A stretch of 57,365 nt of DNA. It comes from JAAFJU01 sp043764895. Its GTDB lineage: Bacteria; Cyanobacteriota; Cyanobacteriia; Leptolyngbyales; Leptolyngbyaceae. The stretch covers positions 1 to 57,365 of the forward strand of contig JAYUJY010000227.1 in NCBI GenBank assembly GCA_043764895.1, read 5' to 3'. Shown in pieces: positions 16,552 to 24,166 of this stretch (position 1 is its first letter; every line of letters begins with the position of its first letter). The notes under the pieces were generated by a model, which saw only the letters and a list, made by a program, of their open reading frames with translations, searched no databases and was not told the origin of the DNA. The position numbers and the translations under genes were made by a program.

Positions 16552-19500
16552 ATGATTTGCTCATCGGGAGGGAGTATGGTCAAGCCTAGATCCACTGCGA
16601 TCGATTGCCCTGTAATACTAAGGTCAGCTTGCTTTCAGGAGGTCTCAGAGACAACAATATCGGCCCTTAGACGGCGAATTTCGGAACTGGACACTGCTTT
16701 AGGTCATGAGGTTTATTCCTGTGCTGGCAAACTTTCTGGCTCTTGCGAAGACGATGAGTTGGGTCTTTGGTACGTGGTTGAGGGGGGCTTGCGCATTGTT
16801 GCCTACGATACAAATCGAGCCTGCGAGGTTTCAATCGCCATACTTCATCCCGGCACTATTTTTGGGTCACTTTCTACATTGAGTGCGATCGATGTTGAAG
16901 AGGGCTGGATTGCACAGACTAAGGATGAACCCAATGCACTAAATCCCTATGGCTACCGGGTCATTGCGGCAACAGATTCAACCCTAGAATATCTAAGTGC
17001 AGATTTGGTGAAACTTCTTTCGCAAGAATCCGAACCCGTCAGAAAACGTTTGGGATGTGACTTGCGATCGCAGTGGCAACAGTGGAACGCTCGATTTCAG
17101 AGCAAGCAGGGTGACCTGCACAATAGTGCGAAAAAAATAGTCCAACCTTCAGAGATTCAGGCTTCAGAGTCTCAAGCGTTCGAGTTGCCTAAAAAACGAT
17201 CGATGTTTCCAGCCTTGTCCAATCGATCGTCATTACAGGCATCATCAAACTCCGCAAAATCTGTCCGCATCCATCAGAAAAAGTCGATACCTACGTATCC
17301 GTCAAAGTCTGGAAATAATGGAGCTAACCATTCATTAAAGAGTCAGGCAAAAAATACATCCACGAAAAATGCATCAACGAATGCATCAACGAATGTCGTC
17401 GAATTTCCGACGTCAGGGCGATCGTCGTTGAGTCATGCCCGACCCTGGCGTGGGATGCCGTTCATAGAGCAGCAGAGCATGACCGACTGTGGGGCAACGT
17501 GTTTGGCCATGGTGTCTCAATACTGGGGGCAGCGTTATACCTTGCCCCAACTGCGGGAGATTTGTCATGTGGGCCGATCGGGCGCAACTTTAGCACACTT
17601 AGCCAAAGCCGCAGAGTCCCTCGGGTTTCAGGCGCGTCCGTTGCGGGTGAGCTGGAGCCACATGAAAGACGTGCGATCGCCGTGGATTGCCCATTGGGAT
17701 GGGGAGCACTATGTGGTGGTCTATCCGTCGGTAATGCGGTGGGGACGATCGGTCGTGCGCATTGCAGATCCGGCATCAGGGCGTCAACAGCTCTCTGAGA
17801 CTGAGTTTTTGCGTCACTGGACGGGGTTTGGGTTGTTGCTGGAGCCGACGCCGCAGTTTTATCAGCAGAAGCCGGAAAAGGCGCAGTCGTTGCAGCGGTT
17901 TTTGGGCTTGCTGATGCGGGAGTCTGGGCTGCTATGGCAGATTATTGGTATCACGCTGCTGGCCCAGGTTTTTAGTTTGATTTCGCCGATTTTTACGCAG
18001 ATTATTCTGGATGATATTGTGGTGCATCGCAGTCTGGATGCCTTGCATGTCTTTGCCATTGGCGCACTCATGTTTGGCATTGGGCGCGTTGCTCTGACGT
18101 CGGTGCGGCAATATCTCTTGGATTATTTTGCGAATCGCTTGGATTTGACGTTGATGAGTGGCTTTATGCACCATGCGTTGCGATTGCCGTTGAAGTTTTT
18201 TGAAGATCGTCATGTGGGCGACATCATTACGCGCATTCAAGAAAACTCAAAAATTCAGCAGTTTCTCGTGCGTCAGGCAGTTTCAGTCTGGCTCGATGCA
18301 GCGATGGCGATCGTGTATGTCGTGCTGATGTTTTATTACAATGCGCAATTAGCGATGCTGGTGCTGGCGATGATTCCGCCGTTTGCGATTTTGACGCTAG
18401 TTGCTACGCCTTTCATGAAGAATCTGTCTCGATCGCTCTTCAAGGCCGATAGCGAAGAAACGTCTTTGGCGGTGGAGATGATGAATGGGATTGCGACCTT
18501 GAAAGCGACGGCCTCGGAGCAAGAACTGCGCTGGCGGTGGGAAGAGAAGCTGGTTAATTTACTCAATCAACGCTTCCGATTTCAGAAACTCTCTAACAAC
18601 GTCAACTTAATCGGCGGCGTGATCAATGCGATCGCGACGACGGGGTTGCTGTGGTATGGGGCGTTCTTGGTGATTCAAGGACAGCTTACCGTGGGGCAGT
18701 TTGTGGCATTTAATATGCTGATTGGGAACGTAATTTCGCCGATGCTGGGCGTGATTGGCGTGTGGGATGAGTTTCAAGAAGTTTTGATTGCAATCGAGCG
18801 GCTGAATGACATTTTTGCGGCGACGCCTGAGGATTTGCAGCCGATTCAGCAATCTACTTCAAACTCTTCTCAAGACTCTAGCAATCTCACTTGGGTTCCG
18901 CAGATGACGCTGCCGACCATTGAGGGCGAAGTGTCTTTCGATCGCGTCAAGTTTGCCTACGATGGCCTTGAAGACAATCCGACGCTATCCGGACTTTCGT
19001 TTCAGGTTCGGCCCAATCAGTGTGTGGCGATCGTCGGTCGCAGTGGTTCTGGAAAGTCTACGCTCGTGAAACTTTTGCAGGGGCTGTACCATCCGACAAA
19101 GGGTCGTATTCTGATTGATGGTCATGATGTCAGTCATGTTTCGCCGCAGTCAATGCGATCGCAGTTGGGTGTGGTTCCGCAAGATTGCTTTTTGTTCTCT
19201 GGAACTATTGCAGAAAACATTCAACTCTATCGGCCTGACTATGTTCTGGAGGAAGTTGTGGCGGCGGCTAAGTTGGCTGAAGCTCATGCCTTTATTCAGG
19301 AAATGCCTTTAGGCTATCAGACGAAAGTAGGCGAACGCGGTGCGAATTTGTCGGGCGGTCAACGTCAGCGAATTGCGATCGCACGGGCATTGCTAGGCGA
19401 TCCGGCGATGCTGATTCTAGACGAGGCTACCAGCGCGCTGGACACCGAATCTGAACGCCGCTTTCAACACAATCTTGAACGTCTAAGCCGCGATCGGACC

Positions 19501-19656
19501 ACCTTTATCATTGCCCACCGACTCTCGACGGTGCAGCGGGCGGATCTGATTTTGGTGCTCGATCGAGGACTGCTGGTCGAACAAGGAACTCATGCTGACT
19601 TGATGGCAGAAGGAGGACTGTATTGTCACCTAGCTCAACAACAGTTGGCGGGTTGA
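16552..19656 (+). CDS. HetC-like peptidase-C39 ABC exporter (PCAT)
   Basis: A 1034-residue peptidase-containing ABC transporter. Domains in order: a cyclic-nucleotide-binding-like jelly roll (about residues 30-170, LWYVVEGGLRIVAYDTNRACEVSIAILHPG), a low-complexity Ser/Lys/Asn linker (190-290), a C39 peptidase with Cys in QSMTDCGATCLAM, His in DGEHYVVVYP and Asp in IADPASG, a six-helix membrane domain, and an ATPase with GRSGSGKSTLVKLL, LSGGQRQRIAIARALL and LILDEATSALD. C39 domains cut leaders after Gly-Gly. This architecture and size match Anabaena HetC, whose gene is next to hetP. A second ATG at 16576 follows GGAGGGAG and may be the true start. Substrates are probably the leader peptides encoded downstream. 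Confidence 0.9.
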   Translation: MICSSGGSMVKPRSTAIDCPVILRSACFQEVSETTISALRRRISELDTALGHEVYSCAGKLSGSCEDDELGLWYVVEGGLRIVAYDTNRACEVSIAILHPGTIFGSLSTLSAIDVEEGWIAQTKDEPNALNPYGYRVIAATDSTLEYLSADLVKLLSQESEPVRKRLGCDLRSQWQQWNARFQSKQGDLHNSAKKIVQPSEIQASESQAFELPKKRSMFPALSNRSSLQASSNSAKSVRIHQKKSIPTYPSKSGNNGANHSLKSQAKNTSTKNASTNASTNVVEFPTSGRSSLSHARPWRGMPFIEQQSMTDCGATCLAMVSQYWGQRYTLPQLREICHVGRSGATLAHLAKAAESLGFQARPLRVSWSHMKDVRSPWIAHWDGEHYVVVYPSVMRWGRSVVRIADPASGRQQLSETEFLRHWTGFGLLLEPTPQFYQQKPEKAQSLQRFLGLLMRESGLLWQIIGITLLAQVFSLISPIFTQIILDDIVVHRSLDALHVFAIGALMFGIGRVALTSVRQYLLDYFANRLDLTLMSGFMHHALRLPLKFFEDRHVGDIITRIQENSKIQQFLVRQAVSVWLDAAMAIVYVVLMFYYNAQLAMLVLAMIPPFAILTLVATPFMKNLSRSLFKADSEETSLAVEMMNGIATLKATASEQELRWRWEEKLVNLLNQRFRFQKLSNNVNLIGGVINAIATTGLLWYGAFLVIQGQLTVGQFVAFNMLIGNVISPMLGVIGVWDEFQEVLIAIERLNDIFAATPEDLQPIQQSTSNSSQDSSNLTWVPQMTLPTIEGEVSFDRVKFAYDGLEDNPTLSGLSFQVRPNQCVAIVGRSGSGKSTLVKLLQGLYHPTKGRILIDGHDVSHVSPQSMRSQLGVVPQDCFLFSGTIAENIQLYRPDYVLEEVVAAAKLAEAHAFIQEMPLGYQTKVGERGANLSGGQRQRIAIARALLGDPAMLILDEATSALDTESERRFQHNLERLSRDRTTFIIAHRLSTVQRADLILVLDRGLLVEQGTHADLMAEGGLYCHLAQQQLAG

Positions 19657-19773
19657 TTGGCCCTATAAGATTCTCCCCGGACGGCCCCCAGCCTCCAAAT
19701 TTGGGAGGACATGAACCGGATAGATTAATAGCTTTGCATTGAGTGCTCTACATTTACTTTGGAGTTTGTGATC

Positions 19774-21162
19774 ATGGTGAATTCAAAACACACTGCCCCT
19801 GATCGATCGCGTGATGTTTCTGCGGTTCCAACAACAGCACCGCAAGCCTTTAGAAATCCACAGCTAAACCCGGTCCGACCCTCTCGTGCGGTTGCGCCTT
19901 GGTCGGATTCGGTGCAGTCGGTATTGGATCAGCCTGCGTCTACGTTGCCGTTGAAATTTGCTCTATGTGGAGTGACTTTTTTTGGCTTGTTTCTTGCGTG
20001 GGCGTGGATCGGTCAAGTCGATGAAGTGGCTAAGGCTCCTGGAAAAATCTCGCCCCAAGATGAAGCGGTGCAGGTGCAGCCTGTGGAATTGGGGAAAGTG
20101 GCGCAGGTACTCGTCAAAGAGGGCCAAAGTGTGAACAAAGGGCAGGTGATGCTGGCGCTGGAAAATGAACTCGACACGCAATCGGTGACGCATCTGCAAA
20201 CGGTGCTGATGTCACAACAGAGTGAACTCGGCCAGACGGCGATTATGCTTGAAAAAATGCGATCGCAACTCGAAACGCGATCGCTCATCTCAGGCAGCGA
20301 TCTCAAGTCTCACCAGGCCACCATTGAGCAAAATGAGAAAATCGCTGAAACCCAGTCTGCGCTTGTTCGTGAACTTGAAGCCGATGCCACTGCACAGCAG
20401 GAACGCGTCGCTCGATTACGTCCTCTTGTAGACGCAGGCGCACTGCCTCGCGATCGTATTTTTGACATGGAACAGGCATTGCGCGATCGCTCCCGGTCTA
20501 TCACTGAGAGCAATGGCAAACTCAAACAAGCAGGTGGCGATCGCGATCGATTAGCGGCAGAACTCGATCGAAAGCAATCTGAAGCGACCCAATCTCAACT
20601 TACAACACAACAGGAAATAGAACAGTTACATTTGCGACAAACTGAACTTCGCGGCAAAATGCGAGAAACTCAATCGCAAATCACCATGGCGCAGACGAAG
20701 AAAGATCAACGCTACGTGTATGCGCCTGCGAGTGGACAAATCACGACCCTTAATTTGAAACATAGTGGTCAGGTGGTGCAGCCCGGACAGGCGATCGCGG
20801 AAATTGCGCCGCAGGGTAAGCCGTTGATTTTGTCTACGCTGTTGCCCAGTCGTGAAGCGGGGTTTGTAAAGCCGGGAATGGTGACGCAGATTAAGTTTGA
20901 TGCTTTTGCCTATCAGGATTTTGGGGTGGTTCCGGGGAAGGTTTTGTCCGTGTCGCCCGATAGCAAAACCTTAGAAAAAGGCGGCCCGGTCGTGTATCGC
21001 GTGGATATTGCGATCGATCGACCCAATATCCGTGCCCACGGCCAAACCATTACGCTGAAAACCGGACAAACCGGAACAGCAGAAATCATCACGCGTCGTC
21101 GTCGGATTTTGGATTTATTCCTCGATCCCATTCGCCAGCTCCAAGGGAACATCAGTCTTTAG
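19774..21162 (+). CDS. HlyD-family periplasmic adaptor
   Basis: A 462-residue membrane-fusion protein. One membrane helix near residues 60-80 (LKFALCGVTFFGLFLAWAWIG), a first lipoyl half-motif (VAKAPGKISPQDEAVQVQPVELGKVAQVLVKEGQ), two long coiled-coil arms (about 130-310), the second lipoyl half (YVYAPASGQITTLNLKHSGQVV), and a beta-barrel region ending RRRRILDLFLDPIRQL, the typical HlyD C-terminus. It links the upstream C39 exporter to an outer-membrane channel, which is not encoded here. I start at the ATG at 19774; a TTG at 19759 is in frame. It is 117 bp from the exporter. Confidence 0.9.
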   Translation: MVNSKHTAPDRSRDVSAVPTTAPQAFRNPQLNPVRPSRAVAPWSDSVQSVLDQPASTLPLKFALCGVTFFGLFLAWAWIGQVDEVAKAPGKISPQDEAVQVQPVELGKVAQVLVKEGQSVNKGQVMLALENELDTQSVTHLQTVLMSQQSELGQTAIMLEKMRSQLETRSLISGSDLKSHQATIEQNEKIAETQSALVRELEADATAQQERVARLRPLVDAGALPRDRIFDMEQALRDRSRSITESNGKLKQAGGDRDRLAAELDRKQSEATQSQLTTQQEIEQLHLRQTELRGKMRETQSQITMAQTKKDQRYVYAPASGQITTLNLKHSGQVVQPGQAIAEIAPQGKPLILSTLLPSREAGFVKPGMVTQIKFDAFAYQDFGVVPGKVLSVSPDSKTLEKGGPVVYRVDIAIDRPNIRAHGQTITLKTGQTGTAEIITRRRRILDLFLDPIRQLQGNISL

Positions 21163-21209
21163 ATAGACGAATCTGCTATTCAATTGCGATCACCATTAGG
21201 AACAGGGCT

Positions 21210-21440
21210 ATGAATTATTCTTCAACTCGATCGAACCAAAATGTAATCGATCGATCTGCTCAACAAGAGCTGCAAGATGCTGAACATATCATTGCTGCAA
21301 TTCTTCTTGGAAAGTACTCTTGGGCCTGCGTTTTGATGCTTCAGCGCATGGGATATAACCCGATGGATTACATTCCTTATCGGACTTACAAACGTTTGAT
21401 GAATGAACAAGGTAATTCTAAGAAAAACGTTGAGAATTAA
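21210..21440 (+). CDS. HetP-like protein
   Basis: A 76-residue protein whose core QDAEHIIAAILLGKYSWACVL and the following YNPMDYIPYRTYKRL match the conserved domain of the HetP family. In Anabaena, HetP and its paralogues control commitment to heterocyst development, and hetP lies directly after hetC. Here the gene lies 47 bp after hlyD, behind a HetC-like exporter, so the hetC-hetP association is conserved with HlyD inserted. HetP-like proteins also occur in cyanobacteria without heterocysts, where their role is unknown. The protein is short, little more than the core domain. Confidence 0.8.
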   Translation: MNYSSTRSNQNVIDRSAQQELQDAEHIIAAILLGKYSWACVLMLQRMGYNPMDYIPYRTYKRLMNEQGNSKKNVEN

Positions 21441-21604
21441 GTTGTCTATTTGACAAAAAGATTTCTTGCCAGTATGGCAACATTAAAGAAAACTTAGCGA
21501 CTATACTAGCTAGATAGTTAGAAAATCATCATTGAACAGTGGGTATTCTAAGGCTGGGATAGATGGTTTTTACTTGTAAACGTATCATTGTTAGAGGTAT
21601 ATCC

Positions 21605-21844
21605 ATGGTTATTATTCGCAACTTAGATGTCTGTGAAGTAGCATCCGATCGCGACCAAGTTCGAGGCGGAATTCTGACGATCTCACAGAATTTATTGACT
21701 CTTATCGATATAGATTCGGTCTTGTTTGTAAGTGCTTTTACATCGACAGATGGCGTTAGCCTCGCCTCGGCATCATCATTTGCCACTACGATTTCATCTT
21801 CGGGTGGTTCGAGTTCGAGTTCATCTAGTAGTGCAACAATCTAA
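21605..21844 (+). CDS. Double-glycine leader peptide 1
   Basis: A 79-residue peptide. The leader MVIIRNLDVCEVASDRDQV ends in RGG at residues 20-22, the cleavage signature of C39 exporters. The core (about 57 residues) has no Cys; it is hydrophobic in the middle (DIDSVLFVSAFTS) and ends in a run of Ser (SSSGGSSSSSSSSATI). Start at the ATG preceded by AGAGG; an upstream in-frame ATG at 21563 would only lengthen the leader. Its own terminator follows, so it is a separate small transcript. Likely substrate of the HetC-like exporter. Confidence 0.75.
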   Translation: MVIIRNLDVCEVASDRDQVRGGILTISQNLLTLIDIDSVLFVSAFTSTDGVSLASASSFATTISSSGGSSSSSSSSATI

Positions 21845-21884
21845 ACTGGAATAGAGCGCTTTAAAAGCGTTGGAATATCATTAG

Positions 21885-21909
21885 AGTCACCTATTCGGGT
21901 GGCTTTTTT
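21885..21909 (+). terminator. Terminator after leader peptide 1
   Basis: Stem AGTCACC / GGTGGCT (one G-T pair) with a 6-nt loop, followed by TTTTTT at 21904-21909. It ends the transcript of the first leader peptide, 40 bp after its stop codon. Confidence 0.8.
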
Positions 21910-22079
21910 ATGGCTCAATTTAAAATCTTAATGATGCTTGCTAAAGCTGAAGAGTAGGACTACAAAACACATCTTGCAAACCTGCCAATTTGGCAAGACA
22001 GTTGAAGTCAAATTGACTATATTAGACACATCGAGAACATCACTCGAACCTAAATTACTACTACCAACCGAGAAATCAA

Positions 22080-22310
22080 ATGAAAATCAACAACCTAAAC
22101 CATATCGAAGTTGCTACTCAAGAAATCGTCGGTGGCGGCAGAAATCGTTACTACTATGCTAGACCTGTTTACGTTAACACCGCCAACGCTTTTGCTGATG
22201 CAGCAGCTTTCGGTAGAAATACGGCAACTGTTACCTCTACGGGCACTTTCGTTGTCAGTGGCTTTAGTTCCCTTTCTGGATCTTCTTCAAGCTCAACTGC
22301 GATCGGTTAG
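22080..22310 (+). CDS. Double-glycine leader peptide 2
   Basis: A 76-residue peptide with leader MKINNLNHIEVATQEIVGGG. The 56-residue core begins with aromatic and basic residues (RNRYYYARPVYV), continues with an Ala/Asn/Thr stretch and ends in a Ser-rich tail (SSLSGSSSSSTAIG). There is no Cys in the core, so disulfide or lanthionine bridges are excluded. The leader is related to that of peptide 3 (N-x-L-x-H-[IV]-x-V). A strong terminator follows the gene. No family name is recognised beyond the leader type. Confidence 0.75.
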   Translation: MKINNLNHIEVATQEIVGGGRNRYYYARPVYVNTANAFADAAAFGRNTATVTSTGTFVVSGFSSLSGSSSSSTAIG

Positions 22311-22321
22311 ATTGATTTGAG

Positions 22322-22370
22322 ATAAGCCTAGCCACATCGAATTTACGGTGAGTGCTAGGCTTATTTTTAA
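22322..22370 (+). terminator. Strong terminator after leader peptide 2
   Basis: Perfect 11-bp stem ATAAGCCTAGC (22322-22332) / GCTAGGCTTAT (22354-22364) followed by TTTTTAATT. It begins 12 bp after the stop codon of leader peptide 2, so peptides 1 and 2 are separate transcription units from peptides 3 and 4. Confidence 0.92.
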
Positions 22371-22440
22371 TTATTATGCGATCGCTTCTTAGTTCAGGAC
22401 CGATCGAGATTTATATGTTATTCCATTGGAGGGTATAGCC

Positions 22441-22608
22441 ATGTTAATTAATGACTTGAGTCATGTCAGTGTAACAACTGAAAACATCTCGGGTGGTCGC
22501 AAAGCAGTCGCTAGTGCATTTGCGATCGCATTTGCATTTGGAAATCGTTTGACGACGACCACAACCGTGACGACTGTAGTGGCTAGCGCAGGGTCATTCT
22601 CAGGCTAG
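22441..22608 (+). CDS. Double-glycine leader peptide 3
   Basis: A 55-residue peptide. The leader is MLINDLSHVSVTTENISGG, with a good GGAGGG Shine-Dalgarno sequence seven bases before the ATG. The 36-residue core (RKAVASAFAIAFAFGNRL then a Thr/Val run and ASAGSFSG) combines an amphipathic or hydrophobic Ala/Phe helix with a beta-branched Thr/Val stretch. No Cys. The shortest of the four, and the one closest to a classical bacteriocin in size. Probably exported and processed by the C39 exporter at 16552. Confidence 0.75.
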   Translation: MLINDLSHVSVTTENISGGRKAVASAFAIAFAFGNRLTTTTTVTTVVASAGSFSG

Positions 22609-22687
22609 TCGTTCATATACTGGATGGCTCATCGTTAATGGAATGAGTCAGCAAAATTAGATATTGATTCTTAAGGAGGCAGATGTC

Positions 22688-22963
22688 ATGATTTTAGTTC
22701 AAGACTTGCAAGTTTTAGAGTTTGTGAAAGAAGCCGATCGAATCTCTGGTGCGATCGGTCGTCCGAGCTTCTCGACGTCGATTAATGGCATTGTTATTGC
22801 AGGCGTGTCTGGACAGGTCGCTGGAACTGTGACTCCTAATAGGATCAGTTACAGCGTTTCTTACGGGACAGCAGGATTTGCTGCGGGGGCTGTTGCAGGC
22901 GCAATTTCAGTCAATGGCGTCGTAGTAGCGGGTACTGTAACGGGTGGCGGTTTTTCCACCTAA
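22688..22963 (+). CDS. Double-glycine-type leader peptide 4 with internal repeats
   Basis: A 91-residue peptide. The leader begins MILVQDLQVLEFVKEADRIS and ends in Gly-Ala rather than Gly-Gly, which C39 peptidases also accept. The start is set by AAGGAGG eight bases upstream of the ATG. The core carries two copies of a beta-type motif, SINGIVIAGVSG and SVNGVVVAGTVTG, separated by a Ser/Tyr and a Gly/Ala segment, and ends GGGFST. No Cys. The repeated Asn-Gly-Val/Ile pattern would suit stacked beta strands or amyloid-like assembly. It lies 79 bp after peptide 3. Confidence 0.7.
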   Translation: MILVQDLQVLEFVKEADRISGAIGRPSFSTSINGIVIAGVSGQVAGTVTPNRISYSVSYGTAGFAAGAVAGAISVNGVVVAGTVTGGGFST

Positions 22964-23045
22964 GTCAATTGTGACTGCAATTGATTTCGATCGCTGCTGG
23001 GCTATGCTACGGCGGCGATTTCTGTTAATGTTGCACTGACTTTGC

Positions 23046-23801
23046 ATGGGTGTTGATGCCATGACTATGAATTCAGAATTATTAATTAATTATCTAAAAG
23101 AACGATTGCAATATCGAACGATTGCTGATGCCGAAACTCAGGTCCAAATCCTACGTCAGGCAGCGATTGATTACGGCATCCAGGTTCCTGAAGACGACAT
23201 CCAAGAAGAAGGCGATCGACAGCGACGTGAGCTTCGATTAGAGCGTGCGGATCAAACGCTTGCTTGGCTGGAATCAGAAGAGATTACGCCAGATCAGTGG
23301 GAGCGTGGCATTACCGATCAGCTTCTACGAGTGGTGATGGCGGAGCATTTGTTTGGGAAAGATGTCGAACGGATCTTTATTGAAAATCGGCTTAATTATG
23401 ATGGACGATCGCTGTATCGGTTAGAAGTTTCTGATAAGGCTTTGGCGCAAGAATTGTTTTATCAAATTGAAGATGGGGAGATTAGTTTCTTCGAGGCGGC
23501 TCATGAGTATAATGAATCTGAGGTGCGGCGCGATCGATGTGGATTTGAAGGGATTGTACATCGCTTCGACTTGCCAAATGCTCAGGCAGAAGCGGTCTTT
23601 GATGCGGTGCCTCACCAGGTCTTAGTGCCAATGGAAACAGAGACTGGTTTTTGTTTATTGTGGATCGATCGGATTGTCCCGGCAACATTAACGCCGACTG
23701 TGCGGACGACAATCTTAGAAGAGATGCTGACCCAATGGCTTGCGGCTGAAATGATTCGCTGGAAACATGACATACCGGAGATTAACGATGCACTACTCTA
23801 A
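23046..23801 (+). CDS. Parvulin-like peptidyl-prolyl isomerase domain protein
   Basis: A 251-residue soluble protein without signal peptide. The N-terminal half is helical and resembles the SurA/PrsA chaperone part (LAWLESEEITPDQWERGITDQLLRVVMAEHLFG). Residues 130-215 resemble a PpiC/parvulin domain (YQIEDGEISFFEAAHEYNESEVRRDRCGFEGIVHRFDLPNAQAEAVFDAVPHQVLVPMETETGFCLLWI). Similar genes sit beside HlyD/ABC peptide exporters in other cyanobacteria, as far as I recall. Lacking a signal peptide, it may handle leader peptides before export. Another in-frame Met is at residue 6. The next gene overlaps it by 14 bp. Confidence 0.75.
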   Translation: MGVDAMTMNSELLINYLKERLQYRTIADAETQVQILRQAAIDYGIQVPEDDIQEEGDRQRRELRLERADQTLAWLESEEITPDQWERGITDQLLRVVMAEHLFGKDVERIFIENRLNYDGRSLYRLEVSDKALAQELFYQIEDGEISFFEAAHEYNESEVRRDRCGFEGIVHRFDLPNAQAEAVFDAVPHQVLVPMETETGFCLLWIDRIVPATLTPTVRTTILEEMLTQWLAAEMIRWKHDIPEINDALL

Positions 23802-24042
23802 ATATGCGGCTTCACATCGACACGACCCCCATCACACTCATGACTCGATCGCCTCTGCAAGAGCTTATGTAGAGACGCAACGCTCAACCCTTGGGGATGA
23901 ATTGTTAGAGGTGAGTGTTGAAACCTCTATTTATCACGATGTGATTTTCCAAGTGGATCCCAATGGCACCATTACACTTATTTCTACGCCTGAGCCTGTG
24001 CAGGTGAGCCGCAGCTTTTCTTCTGCACAGGCTCAAGGATAG
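23788..24042 (+). CDS. Small His-rich protein in the exporter locus
   Basis: An 84-residue protein beginning MHYSKYAASHRHDPHHTHDS, so six His fall in the first 20 residues, followed by a compact domain (LLEVSVETSIYHDVIFQVDPNGTITLIS) and a Ser/Gln tail. The start overlaps the end of the parvulin-like gene by 14 bp, implying translational coupling. It has no Gly-Gly leader. I do not recognise a family; a metal-binding or accessory role is conceivable but not shown. Confidence 0.55.
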   Translation: MHYSKYAASHRHDPHHTHDSIASARAYVETQRSTLGDELLEVSVETSIYHDVIFQVDPNGTITLISTPEPVQVSRSFSSAQAQG

Positions 24043-24166
24043 GGTCGCATTTGGGTCAGATTGAATCCAACTCTAACTCAACGGCATACAAGGTTCGGGA
24101 ATTTCGCTACACTGGGAGGAAGTTAGTTTCCTCTCAGTTTTTTGCGTGTTTTAGGGACCAGTAGCT

